Origin: an uncultured Phascolarctobacterium sp. | Lineage (GTDB): Bacteria > Bacillota > Negativicutes > Acidaminococcales > Acidaminococcaceae | Reading direction: 5' to 3' | DNA: 51,463 bases | Assembly: GCF_937920985.1 (NCBI RefSeq) | Contig: NZ_CALDXR010000018.1 | Coordinates: forward strand, 1 to 51,463 | Shown here: positions 42,357-51,031 of the stretch, in pieces | Layout: every line of letters starts with the position of its first letter | How positions within the stretch are numbered: the stretch's first letter is position 1 | Program-made: the position numbers and the translations under genes | Notes under the pieces: generated by a model | What the model was told of the DNA's origin: nothing | Seen by the model: only the letters and a program-made list of their open reading frames with translations | The model's database searches: none

Positions 42357-43153
42357 TGCTGGAATACGCTTTTATGCAGAACGCACTGCTGGTTTCTGTG
42401 CTGATTTCTTTAATGTGTCCGATGATTGGCATGTTCCTGGTGCTGCGCCGCTATTCCATGATTGGCGATACGCTGGCGCATGCATCGCTGGCCGGTGTGG
42501 CGGTAGGCCTGCTGGTTAAGGTGAACCCGATTATCAGCGCCTTTGCCGTAACCTCTGTCTTTGCTGTGCTGATTGAGGTTTTGCGTCAGCGCTTCCGCCG
42601 TTATGCGGAGCTGATTTTGGTGATAATCCTGTCGCTGTCTGTCGGTATTGCGATTACGATTATCAGCAGCGGTATGGTACATACTAATGTAGAAGCATTT
42701 TTGTTCGGCAGCATTCTGACCGTAACGCCTGACGATGTGCTGGCGGTAGCAGTGCTGTGCGTAGTGTCGTTGGCTGCTGTTTACCTTTTGTATCCGCAGC
42801 TGGTAATGCTGGCCTTTGATGAGGATGGAGCTAAAATTGCCGGCGTAAAAACGCGTCTGATTAATTATGTCTTTGCTCTGCTGGTGGCAGCTATGGTTGC
42901 AGTTTCTATCCGTGTGGTGGGCATTCTGGTTATCAGCTCGCTGATTGCACTGCCGGTAGCAGCGGCTCTGCAGCTGGGCAAGGGCTTTAAGGTGACGATG
43001 CTGGCAGCTATGGTGCTGAGCTTTATCGCCATTATCACAGGCCTTGTGACCTCCTACTGGCTGGGGGCGGCGCCGGGCGGTGTAACTGCTTTGGTTTCGG
43101 TGGCTTTGCTGTTGCTGATTATCATTTATAAAGAAATACGTGCTGTCTTATAA
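42356..43153 (+). CDS. znuB: Zinc ABC transporter permease
   Basis: The 265-aa ABC-3 family permease has about eight helices. Typical motifs are LVLRRYSMIGDTLAHASLAG, EAFLFGSILTV, FDEDGAKIAGV and ALPVAAALQL. It forms the channel with ZnuC and receives zinc from ZnuA. It overlaps znuC by one base and precedes zur by 15 nt. Confidence 0.95.
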   Translation: MLEYAFMQNALLVSVLISLMCPMIGMFLVLRRYSMIGDTLAHASLAGVAVGLLVKVNPIISAFAVTSVFAVLIEVLRQRFRRYAELILVIILSLSVGIAITIISSGMVHTNVEAFLFGSILTVTPDDVLAVAVLCVVSLAAVYLLYPQLVMLAFDEDGAKIAGVKTRLINYVFALLVAAMVAVSIRVVGILVISSLIALPVAAALQLGKGFKVTMLAAMVLSFIAIITGLVTSYWLGAAPGGVTALVSVALLLLIIIYKEIRAVL

Positions 43154-43168
43154 AGAAGGGGTAGAAAG

Positions 43169-43609
43169 ATGACTGATACAAGTTCTGCGGCAGATTATCG
43201 CGATTATCTGCATCGCTACGGATTAAAAAATACCCGTCACAGACAGCTTATTCTGCAGCTGCTGCTGGCGAGCGAGGGCGTGCTGACGGCTGAGGATATT
43301 TATCAGCAGCTGTGTGAGAAGGGTGCCGAGATAAATTTTTCTACGGTGTATCGCATTCTGGAAAATTTTACGCAAAAGGGACTGACGGAAAAAAGCTTTT
43401 TGACGGATGCACGCAAGTACGGCTTTGTGCTGCACGCCTTAGGACACAGGCACCGCCTTATCTGCCTGCGCTGCCACCGGATTGTGGAGGTAGACCATTG
43501 CCCGATTGCTGATTTCGAGGAACAGCTGGCGGATAAAACGGAATTTGCCATCGTAGGACATAACTTGGAATGGTATGGCTATTGTCCGGAATGCCGCAAG
43601 CAGAAATAG
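43169..43609 (+). CDS. zur: Fur-family regulator, probably Zur
   Basis: The 146-aa Fur-family protein has a winged helix with TRHRQLILQLLLASEGVLTA and INFSTVYRILENF, the metal region HALGHRHRLICLRCHRI, and the structural zinc pairs CLRC and CPEC. Its place as last gene of the znuCB operon, plus the paired boxes in the znuA-znuC gap, argues for Zur rather than Fur or PerR. It would regulate its own operon. Confidence 0.9.
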   Translation: MTDTSSAADYRDYLHRYGLKNTRHRQLILQLLLASEGVLTAEDIYQQLCEKGAEINFSTVYRILENFTQKGLTEKSFLTDARKYGFVLHALGHRHRLICLRCHRIVEVDHCPIADFEEQLADKTEFAIVGHNLEWYGYCPECRKQK

Positions 43610-43631
43610 CAGGAAAATTTTTCAAAAAAGC

Positions 43632-43660
43632 TTGCAAAGCAGCGTAAGCAATGATATAAT
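43632..43660 (+). promoter_or_regulatory. Promoter of rpsF-ssb-rpsR
   Basis: TTGCAA, 17 bp, TATAAT. The leader of about 75 nt contains CCCGGAGAGACGGG, a small hairpin that may be part of the S6:S18 autoregulatory leader; I cannot confirm that. Confidence 0.82.
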
Positions 43661-43741
43661 TATTAAGCTTGTATATAACTATATATACTTCTTCTGCTCC
43701 CGGAGAGACGGGGGCCAAAGTCCAAAGGAGGAGGTGATTTC

Positions 43742-44026
43742 GTGAACGCATACGAAGTCATGTACATCGTTAAACCTGTTGAGGATGAGGCTTGTGAAGC
43801 AGTTGTTGCTAAATTCGAGAAACTCATCACTGCAAACGGTGGTAATGTAGAAAAAACCGATCGTTGGGGCAAAAGACGCCTTGCTTATGAGATCCAGGAC
43901 CTGAATGAAGGTATCTATGTTCTCGTAACCTTCCAGGCTGACGCCGCTGCTGTTAAGGAACTTGATCGTGTTATGAAAATTACCGATGAAGTACTGCGCC
44001 ATATGATTATCAGAAAGGGTGAATAA
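43742..44026 (+). CDS. rpsF: 30S ribosomal protein S6
   Basis: The 94-aa ribosomal protein binds S18 on the 30S platform. It starts at GTG 43742 behind AGGAGGAGGTGA. YEVMYIVKP, WGKRRLAYEI and GIYVLVTFQA are typical. It is the first gene of the usual rpsF-ssb-rpsR operon. Confidence 0.97.
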   Translation: MNAYEVMYIVKPVEDEACEAVVAKFEKLITANGGNVEKTDRWGKRRLAYEIQDLNEGIYVLVTFQADAAAVKELDRVMKITDEVLRHMIIRKGE

Positions 44027-44029
44027 TCA

Positions 44030-44467
44030 ATGAACAAGATTATTCTGTTAGGCAGACTTACTAGAGATCCGGAAGTGCGTTATACGCCGACCGGTAAAGT
44101 TGTTTGTCAGTTTACTCTTGCAGTAGACAGACCTTTTGCCAATCAGGAAGGCCAAAGAGAAGCTGACTTTATTCCCATAGTAATTTGGGGTAAACAAGCT
44201 GAGACATGCGGTAACAGTCTCACCAAAGGGCAGCGCGTGCTTGTTGAAGGCCGCCTGCAAATCCGTAGCTATGATGGTAAGGATGGCAACAAACGCTGGA
44301 TAACCGAAGTAATCGCTGATCGCTTCGAGTTTATTGAGCGCAAAGCTGATGCCGTTGCTGCTCATAGCAATCCGATTCGCTCTGCAGCTCCTGCTGCACC
44401 GGCACAAGATGGCGGCATGAGTGGTTTCGGACAACAGGTTCCCTTTGATGAGGAAATTCCATTCTAA
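44030..44467 (+). CDS. ssb: Single-stranded DNA-binding protein
   Basis: The 145-aa protein has an OB fold: MNKIILLGRLTRDPEVRYTP, FIPIVIWGKQAE and GQRVLVEGRLQ. An Ala/Pro/Gly-rich linker and the acidic tip DEEIPF, which recruits partner proteins, follow. It lies 3 nt behind rpsF. Confidence 0.97.
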   Translation: MNKIILLGRLTRDPEVRYTPTGKVVCQFTLAVDRPFANQEGQREADFIPIVIWGKQAETCGNSLTKGQRVLVEGRLQIRSYDGKDGNKRWITEVIADRFEFIERKADAVAAHSNPIRSAAPAAPAQDGGMSGFGQQVPFDEEIPF

Positions 44468-44485
44468 TTTAAGGGAGGTTATGCA

Positions 44486-44716
44486 ATGAAACGCGAAAGA
44501 GGCAGAAGACCTAGAAGAAAAGTTTGCAGCTTCTGTGTTGATAAAGTTGAAGAAATCGATTACAAGGATGCAAATAAGCTGAAACGCTATATTACCGAAC
44601 GTGGTAAGATTTTACCGCGCCGTATTTCCGGTACCTGCGCTAAGCACCAACGCCAATTGACCGTAGCAATCAAACGCGCTCGCTGCGTTGCTTTGCTGCC
44701 GTTCACCTGCGAATAA
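44486..44716 (+). CDS. rpsR: 30S ribosomal protein S18
   Basis: The 76-aa protein has RRKVCSFCVDKVEEIDYKD, with the CxxC pair of the zinc-binding form and a third Cys in SGTCAKHQRQL. It ends the rpsF-ssb-rpsR operon. A zinc-binding S18 directly downstream of the znu/zur locus is worth noting, although no Zur box stands before the operon. Confidence 0.97.
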   Translation: MKRERGRRPRRKVCSFCVDKVEEIDYKDANKLKRYITERGKILPRRISGTCAKHQRQLTVAIKRARCVALLPFTCE

Positions 44717-44744
44717 TTCGCACGGCGGTTTAAACGAAACTTAT

Positions 44745-44774
44745 ACCCCGCAGTCATTAGGCTGCGGGGTTTTC
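44745..44774 (+). terminator. Terminator of rpsF-ssb-rpsR
   Basis: CCCCGCAG/CTGCGGGG stem with T4. Confidence 0.9.
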
Positions 44775-44864
44775 GTTTGTGTAAAAATCACAAAAAATTT
44801 ACTTATTTACGCAGGCCTTAACATGATATAATAAGAGTAGTACTATACATACGAGGTGAATTGC

Positions 44865-45569
44865 ATGAAAACATCTTTGAGAACCTTATTTTTGACTTTT
44901 GTTTTTACGATGCTTTGCACAGCAATGGCTTTTGCCTATAATCCCGGTCAGCGTACCATCCATCTGTTGGGTGAAACCCTGAACAGTGACAAGCATCCTG
45001 TACATCTGGTTGTAACCCAGACGATTGATATGCGTGAGGTGCTGACGCCTGAAGCCTATGCCAAGCTGCCGACTGCACAGCAAAAGCGCACCAACCGTAC
45101 GGAATATAATGAAGCCAATGGCATCAACGCCGAGCGCATCACTACTACCGATGGTGACGGCAAGGTAATCAAGGATACCGTTTCCTTTGTGAAGAACGGT
45201 TATTGGTACACTATTGACTATCTCAATAAAAATTATGACAGAGTTCCTGAGCTGCCGGGCATGAGCATGCCCTTTGCCGAAACCCTGATCAGCTGGTTCA
45301 ATGTACGTCCACAGGGTGGTAATGATGCAGTTACCGGCTATGATTATGACAAGATGACCAAGGGCACCAACAGCCTGAATTTCTATTATGCAAAGGATAC
45401 AGCTGACTGGAAGGGCTACGAAGTAAGTTATCTGCCTATCTTTAAGGTGCTTGAGGTTTCCAATACCGTGGATGAGGCAACTGCCTTTGCTCTGCCGCCT
45501 GCAGATTTCAAGGCCGTTGCTAATCCTTCTATGCGTGCTTACGCTAACAGACTTTTGGAAAGACAGTAA
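44865..45569 (+). CDS. Exported protein of unknown function
   Basis: The 234-aa protein has a signal peptide (cleavage near AFA-YNP) and no other membrane helix. The chain reads like a LolA/DUF4412-type periplasmic beta-protein (VTQTIDMREVLTPEAYAKLP, DTVSFVKNGYWYTIDYLN), but this is an impression. ATG 44865 lies behind GAGGTGA; a GTG at 44856 falls inside that site. A TATAAT lies about 35 bp upstream. The next gene follows after 41 nt. Confidence 0.72.
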   Translation: MKTSLRTLFLTFVFTMLCTAMAFAYNPGQRTIHLLGETLNSDKHPVHLVVTQTIDMREVLTPEAYAKLPTAQQKRTNRTEYNEANGINAERITTTDGDGKVIKDTVSFVKNGYWYTIDYLNKNYDRVPELPGMSMPFAETLISWFNVRPQGGNDAVTGYDYDKMTKGTNSLNFYYAKDTADWKGYEVSYLPIFKVLEVSNTVDEATAFALPPADFKAVANPSMRAYANRLLERQ

Positions 45570-45610
45570 GTCTGGTAAGCTGATTATATTTTTTCAAAGG
45601 GGGAATACTT

Positions 45611-46096
45611 ATGTTTAAAAAATTATTAGTTTTGCTTTCTATGCTGGCTGCGCTGGCAATGAGCGCAGTAGCTTTTGCTGCACCTGCTAAAAGCCATCAG
45701 CAGATGGTTATTGATGCTGCACGTGCCGAGGTTCCTGCTGCTGCTGTATTTTATGGCTACAAGGAAGAAGACGGCGAAGCTGTTCTGAACTTCCGCGATA
45801 ATGATAATTATCTGGAATACGAGGTAGAGGTTGTTCTGGCAACTACCAAAGTTAAGGAAGTAGAAATTAAAGGCAGCAATATTGCCGGCAGCACGATGAT
45901 GGTAAAAACTCCTGAGGATATCAGACAAATCGTTCTGGAAGCATATCCCGATGCCAGAAACATTGTCATCGAAACCGAAAAAGAAGGCAACAATGTACAT
46001 TATGATGTAGAGTTCATTACTGCAAGATATAAAGTAGAAGCTGACATGAACCCGGTAACCGGTGCATTTGCCAAGAGAGAGCTGGAATATTTCTAA
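45611..46096 (+). CDS. Exported PepSY-like protein
   Basis: The 161-aa protein has a signal peptide (cleavage near AFA-APA) and two PepSY-like repeats: an N-terminal helix, then NYLEYEVEVVLATTKVKEVE, and IRQIVLEAYPDARNI followed by VHYDVEFITARYKVEADMNP. PepSY domains occur in periplasmic inhibitors and sensors. It is likely co-transcribed with the preceding exported protein and ends at a clear terminator. Confidence 0.8.
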   Translation: MFKKLLVLLSMLAALAMSAVAFAAPAKSHQQMVIDAARAEVPAAAVFYGYKEEDGEAVLNFRDNDNYLEYEVEVVLATTKVKEVEIKGSNIAGSTMMVKTPEDIRQIVLEAYPDARNIVIETEKEGNNVHYDVEFITARYKVEADMNPVTGAFAKRELEYF

Positions 46097-46112
46097 GCCT
46101 AGGCTAAAAATC

Positions 46113-46141
46113 AGAGGCAGTCTGCGGACTGTCTCTTTTTT
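46113..46141 (+). terminator. Terminator
   Basis: GAGGCAGTC/GACTGTCTC stem with a TGCG loop and a T-run. Confidence 0.88.
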
Positions 46142-46259
46142 ATGCTGCGGAAGAGTGCCATTTTGCGTCAAAACATTGCATATCAAAGCATATTATTGTA
46201 AAATATATTAGATACAGAGTTTTTAACGCACTAAATATATATGACGAGGAGCGATTTAC

Positions 46260-47366
46260 GTGAGTACAAATTTAGAAGTTGGTATCGTTGGCCTGCCTAA
46301 CGTAGGCAAAAGTACCCTGTTTAATGCTATTACCAAAGCTGGAGCAGAAGCAGCAAACTATCCCTTCTGCACAATCGAACCTAATGTAGGCGTTGTTGAT
46401 GTGCCTGATAAACGCTTAGATGTTCTGAGCGATATGTTTAAATCCAAAAAGATTGTTCCGGCAGCTATGCGTTTTGTAGATATTGCCGGTCTGGTAAAGG
46501 GCGCAAGCAAGGGCGAAGGCCTGGGCAATAAGTTCCTGTCCCATATCCGTGAGGTAGATGCTGTTGCCGAGGTTGTACGCTGCTTTGAGGATGGCAACAT
46601 CACCCACGTTGAGGGCAGCATTGATCCTCTGCGTGATATTGATATCATCAACACCGAGCTGTGCCTGGCTGATATGGAAACCGTTGAAAAGCGTCAGGAG
46701 CGCCTGGTGAAGCTGGCAAAAACCGGCGATAAAAAGGTTAAGCTGGAGCAGGCTGTAATGGAAAAGGTTATGGCTGGCCTGTCTGATGGTGTGTCGGCAC
46801 GCCGCCTTGGTCTGACCGAGGAAGAACAGGAGTTCCTGGGCGAGCTGCATCTGCTGACCATGAAACCGGTGCTGTACATTACTAACGTTGCTGAAGGCGA
46901 GGTTGCCGATCCGTCCGGTAACGAGCATGTACAGGCTGTAAAGAAATATGCTGCAGAAGAAAATGCTGAGGTTATCGTTGTTTCCGCGAAGATGGAAAGC
47001 GAAGTTGCCGAGCTTCCGGAAGAAGAGGCTAAGGAATATCTGGAAATGGCAGGCCTGGAGGAAACCGGTCTGGACCGCCTGATTAAAGCAGGCTTCAAGC
47101 TGCTTGGCCTGATGACCTTCCTGACTGCGGGCGAAATGGAATCCCGTGCCTGGACTATTAAGCTGAACACTAAGGCTCCGCAGGCAGCGGGCAAAATCCA
47201 TACCGACTTTGAGCGTGGCTTTATCCGTGCGGAAATCGTTTCCTTTGATGATCTGGTAGCCTGCGGCAGCAAGGCTGCAGCACGTGAAAAAGGCCTGGTT
47301 CGTCTGGAGGGCAAGGATTACGTTATGCAGGATGGCGACGTTGTTGAGTTCCGCTTCAACGTATAA
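46260..47366 (+). CDS. ychF: Redox-regulated ATPase YchF (Obg-like)
   Basis: The 368-aa ribosome-associated ATPase of the TRAFAC/Obg class shows G1 GLPNVGKST, G3 DIAGLVKGASKGEG, the altered G4 (TNVAEGE in place of NKxD, explaining ATP rather than GTP preference), a coiled-coil insertion and a C-terminal TGS domain (RAWTIKLNTKAPQAAGKIH, MQDGDVVEFRFNV). GTG start 46260 behind GAGGAGCG. It is monocistronic. Confidence 0.97.
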   Translation: MSTNLEVGIVGLPNVGKSTLFNAITKAGAEAANYPFCTIEPNVGVVDVPDKRLDVLSDMFKSKKIVPAAMRFVDIAGLVKGASKGEGLGNKFLSHIREVDAVAEVVRCFEDGNITHVEGSIDPLRDIDIINTELCLADMETVEKRQERLVKLAKTGDKKVKLEQAVMEKVMAGLSDGVSARRLGLTEEEQEFLGELHLLTMKPVLYITNVAEGEVADPSGNEHVQAVKKYAAEENAEVIVVSAKMESEVAELPEEEAKEYLEMAGLEETGLDRLIKAGFKLLGLMTFLTAGEMESRAWTIKLNTKAPQAAGKIHTDFERGFIRAEIVSFDDLVACGSKAAAREKGLVRLEGKDYVMQDGDVVEFRFNV

Positions 47367-47392
47367 TTTATAACAGTGTAATATGGAACCTG

Positions 47393-47424
47393 AGCGCAGC
47401 AAGTGAAAGCGTGCTGCGCTTTTT
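47393..47424 (+). terminator. Terminator of ychF
   Basis: AGCGCAGCA/TGCTGCGCT stem followed by T5. The same hairpin recurs at 48471. Confidence 0.88.
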
Positions 47425-47618
47425 GTGTAGCTATACATAATCTAAAAAAGATGCGCTGTAAGTTTGTGGAATTCAAACTGCAAAGATATGCAAACCAAAA
47501 GTTTGTAGAATTGATTCTATAAACTTCGATAGATTTTCTGTTGGCTGAATAGGAGTTTTTGTATAGGGATATGGTATAATAATGTAAAAATACGAATACG
47601 TTTATTGGAGGTGCGGAG

Positions 47619-48362
47619 ATGTACGAACAGATTGTAGCTTGGTGGCAGACGAAAAATATTCAGACAGATGCAGACTTAGAAGAAGCATTTAACGGGCATG
47701 TAATTTCTTTTGCTTATAACTCCGGTAATATTGAAAATCCTAATGTAACCTATCATGATACACGCGAAATTTTTGAGCATGATGGCGTTACAAGCTATAC
47801 CGGTGATATTCGTACCTTGTTTGAGATTCGCAATGCAAAATTAGCTAATGAGTATTTTTTTGCAGCGTTTAATGAGCGTAAGCCTATTGATGAAAATTTG
47901 ATAAAAGAAATCCAAAAACGCCTGACGCTCAATACTTATGATCCTTTGCGCTGGAAAAAAGGAGAACGGCCCGGGGAATATAAAAAGGGCGATTATGTTA
48001 CAGGTAAGAATGAGACCGGTGCTTGGCCGGAGGATGTGCCGGACGAAATGCAGGAGCTTATAGAAGATATAAGCGATGTTGACGATAAGAATGCGTTAAC
48101 GGCAGCAGCCTTTTTTCATGCTAAGTTTGAAAACATCCATCCGTTTGCCGATGGCAATGGGCGCACAGGACGCTTGGTGATGAATTATCTGCTGGTTATA
48201 CATAATCATCCGCCGATTGTTATCCATCAGGAGGATAGAAAGGCGTATTTTGACGCGCTGGAGGCGTGGGATGAAGAGCAGAACCTGCAGCCGTTGAAGG
48301 ACTTTTTGCGGGCGCAGACGGTGAAAACATGGGAGAAGCAGGTACTCAGGAGAAGAAGATAG
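47619..48362 (+). CDS. Fic-domain protein with an N-terminal inhibitory helix
   Basis: The 247-aa Fic protein is predicted to transfer AMP (or act as a de-AMPylase) on a protein target. The active-site loop HPFADGNGRTGR is complete, with catalytic His at about residue 173. The N-terminal region carries SGNIEN (about 36-41), which matches the (S/T)xxxE(G/N) autoinhibitory motif of class II Fic proteins, so activity is probably held off in cis. No separate antitoxin gene is seen. It has its own AGGTGCGGAG start region and ends with a copy of the ychF-type terminator. Confidence 0.9.
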   Translation: MYEQIVAWWQTKNIQTDADLEEAFNGHVISFAYNSGNIENPNVTYHDTREIFEHDGVTSYTGDIRTLFEIRNAKLANEYFFAAFNERKPIDENLIKEIQKRLTLNTYDPLRWKKGERPGEYKKGDYVTGKNETGAWPEDVPDEMQELIEDISDVDDKNALTAAAFFHAKFENIHPFADGNGRTGRLVMNYLLVIHNHPPIVIHQEDRKAYFDALEAWDEEQNLQPLKDFLRAQTVKTWEKQVLRRRR

Positions 48363-48375
48363 GTATAAACATAGG

Positions 48376-48456
48376 ATGGTTTTCGAGAAAAAAGAATTCC
48401 AGCATGATGGCGCTTATACGCTGGACGAATTTGCAGAAGTAATTAAAAAGTTGTAG
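48376..48456 (+). pseudogene. 26-codon peptide or gene remnant behind fic
   Basis: ATG 48376 to TAG 48456 encodes MVFEKKEFQHDGAYTLDEF followed by a short Ala/Val/Ile/Lys tail. The composition is protein-like and the terminator follows at once. It could be a small protein or the tail of a lost gene. Confidence 0.35.
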
Positions 48457-48470
48457 CTCATTGCAATCTG

Positions 48471-48502
48471 AGCGCAGCAAGCGAAAGCGTGCTGCGCTTT
48501 TT
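48471..48502 (+). terminator. Terminator behind fic
   Basis: AGCGCAGCA/TGCTGCGCT with a T-run, near-identical to 47393-47424. Confidence 0.88.
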
Positions 48503-48619
48503 GCTGTTGGGAGGCGCTGGAGCAGCGTACAAAATTAAATAAACAAAAATTCTTTTCCCATGAGCACGTAAAGTGTGATAAAATAGAATAGATATACTAT
48601 GACTACGAGGTGAAGCGAA

Positions 48620-49381
48620 TTGGTAAAGGTAATTGCTATTGCCAACCAGAAGGGTGGTGTTGGCAAGACTACTACGGCGGTAAATCTGGCTGCGTGTCTG
48701 GCGGCGCTGGAACGCAAGGTACTTTTGATTGACAGTGATCCGCAGGGAAATGCTACCAGCGGCTTTGGCTTTGATAAACGTGATATTAAGCAATGCATTT
48801 ATGATGCGATTATCAGTGAAGTACCCATGCAGGATGTAATTAAGCACACAGCCTATAAAGGACTGGACCTGGTGCCTGCTACTATCCAGCTTGCCGGTGC
48901 GGAAATAGAGCTTGTTTCGCTGATGAACCGTGAAGGACGTTTAAAGAACTCTCTGGAAAGAGTAAAGCATAATTATGATTACGTTATTATTGATTGTCCG
49001 CCGTCACTGGGCCTGCTGACAATCAACGGCCTGACAGCTGCCAGCTCGGTAATGATTCCTATTCAGTGCGAATTTTATGCGCTGGAGGGTGTTACTATGC
49101 TGATGAACACGATTCAGCTGGTACAGCGTAACCTGAACCCTGCTTTGAAGCTGGAGGGTGTGCTGATGACTATGTATGACAGCAGAACGAATCTGTCGCA
49201 GGATGTTGTGAACGAGGTACAGAAGTACTTCAAAACAAAAATGTATCAGACGATTATTCCGCGTAACGTGCGCCTGAGTGAAGCACCCAGCCACGGACAG
49301 CCGGTTATCGACTATGACAGCAAATCTAAAGGTGCGCAGGTGTATATGGACTTTGCGCGTGAGGTGATTGAGGATGAGTAA
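48620..49381 (+). CDS. parA: Chromosome-partitioning ATPase ParA (Soj)
   Basis: The 253-aa Walker-type ATPase has the deviant Walker A KGGVGKTT, switch DSDPQGNAT and Walker B YVIIDCPPSLG. It moves or loads ParB-parS complexes at the origin region. TTG 48620 is taken as start because it follows GAGGTGA and lets the protein begin VKVIAIANQKGG as usual. Its last codons overlap parB by 8 nt. Confidence 0.96.
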   Translation: MVKVIAIANQKGGVGKTTTAVNLAACLAALERKVLLIDSDPQGNATSGFGFDKRDIKQCIYDAIISEVPMQDVIKHTAYKGLDLVPATIQLAGAEIELVSLMNREGRLKNSLERVKHNYDYVIIDCPPSLGLLTINGLTAASSVMIPIQCEFYALEGVTMLMNTIQLVQRNLNPALKLEGVLMTMYDSRTNLSQDVVNEVQKYFKTKMYQTIIPRNVRLSEAPSHGQPVIDYDSKSKGAQVYMDFAREVIEDE

Positions 49382-50366
49382 GAAGGGCGGCTTAGGCAAG
49401 GGCTTGGGCGCAATTTTCGGCGAAAATACCAGTCCTGCCGTAGAAAAGGCGCAGGAGCCTGCAAGTGCTGCACAGGAGCTGCTTATTAAAAATATCGCAG
49501 CGAATCCGTATCAGCCGCGCTGCAACTTTGATGAAGAAAAGCTGCAGGAGCTGGCTGCTTCTATTAAGGAGTTTGGCGTTGTTCAGCCGGTAGTGGTGCG
49601 CAAAAAGGGCAGAAGCTACGAGCTGGTGGCAGGCGAACGCCGTCTGCGTGCCGCAGGCTTAGCCGGACTGACCAAGGTGCCGGCTATCGTCAAGGATTAT
49701 GACGATGCCAAGATGATGGAAATTGCGCTGATTGAAAATATTCAGCGTCATGACCTGAACCCGATTGAAGAAGCGCAGGGCTTGCGCCGCCTGATGCAGG
49801 AATTCAAGCTGACGCAGGAGCAGACTGCTGAAAAGGTAGGCCGCAGCCGCAGTGCCGTGACTAATATTCTGCGTCTTCTGAACCTGCCGGAGCAGGTACA
49901 GAAGCAAATTATTAATGGCGTGCTGACGATGGGCCAGGCAAAGCAGCTTTTGGGACTGCCGAAGCCGGAGCAGATGTGCGAGGTGGCGGAAGCGATTATT
50001 GCCAATGGCTGGAGCTCACGTATGACCGAAGAGGTTGTGCGTAAGCTGAAGGAAGGCAAGAAGCTGAAGATTGTCCGCGAGCTTGTTGAAGAAGAAGCTA
50101 AAAATAAGGATAATAAGGAAAAGAAGCCTAAGCGTGAGCCTACCGAGAATGATATTTTCTGCCATGACTTTGAACAGCGTCTGGTAGAGTTTTTGGGTAC
50201 TAAGGTTAAGGTTGTGCCTAAGCTGGATGAGCAGGGACGCCAGGGTGGTACTATTCACATTGAATATTATTCTGCTGAGGACCTGGAGCGCATCTATGAG
50301 GTGCTGCAGCAGGGACGTCACGATGATAAGCCGCATAACGGCGAACCTAAGCGTTTGAATGTGTGA
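49374..50366 (+). CDS. parB: Chromosome-partitioning protein ParB (Spo0J)
   Basis: The 330-aa centromere-binding CTPase starts KKGGLGKGLGAIFGENTS. The nuclease-like CTP domain follows with NPYQPRCNFDEEKLQELA, then GERRLRAAGLAG and ALIENIQRHDLNPIEEA. A helix-turn-helix (LTQEQTAEKVGRSRSAVTN) and a C-terminal dimer domain complete it. Start ATG 49374 behind GAGGTG; TTG 49368 has no site. I found no parS-like sequence in the window. parAB suggests closeness to the replication origin. Confidence 0.96.
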   Translation: MSKKGGLGKGLGAIFGENTSPAVEKAQEPASAAQELLIKNIAANPYQPRCNFDEEKLQELAASIKEFGVVQPVVVRKKGRSYELVAGERRLRAAGLAGLTKVPAIVKDYDDAKMMEIALIENIQRHDLNPIEEAQGLRRLMQEFKLTQEQTAEKVGRSRSAVTNILRLLNLPEQVQKQIINGVLTMGQAKQLLGLPKPEQMCEVAEAIIANGWSSRMTEEVVRKLKEGKKLKIVRELVEEEAKNKDNKEKKPKREPTENDIFCHDFEQRLVEFLGTKVKVVPKLDEQGRQGGTIHIEYYSAEDLERIYEVLQQGRHDDKPHNGEPKRLNV

Positions 50367-50452
50367 TTTCAGACGTTTGACAGTGAGATGAAAAAACGGC
50401 CTTCAAGGGCCGGTAATTTAGATAAGCTTTGGTATGAGGGGGGCTTTTATTG

Positions 50453-50929
50453 ATGGAACAGGCCAATCTTTTGGTTAATACACATTCGGCAGCAATTATC
50501 ATTGTTCTGTTGCTTATTGTGTTGATTGCGTTGGGTATGTGCTTTAGTCTGCAGGGCAGACTGAATAAGCTGCAAAAAAAATATGACTTCTTTACTCAAG
50601 GTAAGGAAGCCAACATTGATGTTGTGCTGACAGATACGCTGCAGGAGCTGCGTGCGGTGCAGAATGAGCTGGCAGCCTTGCAGGACGAGCATCAGAAGCT
50701 GCATGCACAGGTGCAGAACTGTCTGCAGAATATTAGAATTGTGCGTTATGATGCCTTTGACGCTATGGGCGGTGAAATGAGCTATTCACTGCTGCTTACG
50801 GATGCGAATAATAAGGGTATTATTATGACCAGCATTTACGGCAGAGAGGAAAGCCGTTGTTTTGCTAAAGATGTGCAGGCTGGTAAGTCCTCTTATGTGC
50901 TGTCGGAGGAAGAAAAGCAATTGCTGTAA
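50453..50929 (+). CDS. DUF4446-like membrane protein
   Basis: The 158-aa protein has one N-terminal transmembrane helix (IIIVLLLIVLIALGMCFSLQ), a coiled coil (about 25-90) and a C-terminal domain with IRIVRYDAFDAMGGEMSYSL and IIMTSIYGREESRCFAKDV. This is the DUF4446 pattern, often found just behind parB in Firmicutes, as here. The role is unknown. ATG 50453 follows AGGGGGG. Confidence 0.9.
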   Translation: MEQANLLVNTHSAAIIIVLLLIVLIALGMCFSLQGRLNKLQKKYDFFTQGKEANIDVVLTDTLQELRAVQNELAALQDEHQKLHAQVQNCLQNIRIVRYDAFDAMGGEMSYSLLLTDANNKGIIMTSIYGREESRCFAKDVQAGKSSYVLSEEEKQLL

Positions 50930-50984
50930 GGTGATTTATTCAAGAAGATGGATTTGTGTTAGCGGTGCTGGCATAAGTTTGATG

Positions 50985-51031
50985 AGCTTCCAAATGCGCT
51001 GCTGTAGAGCAGACGTTTGGAAGCTTTTTTC
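50985..51031 (+). terminator. Terminator behind the DUF4446 gene
   Basis: AGCTTCCAAA/TTTGGAAGCT with an inner CTGCT/AGCAG and a run of T7. Confidence 0.9.

Noticed and set aside
48620..50366. parS sites near parAB
   Set aside because: I looked for TGTTTCACGTGAAACA-like sequences and saw none in the window.
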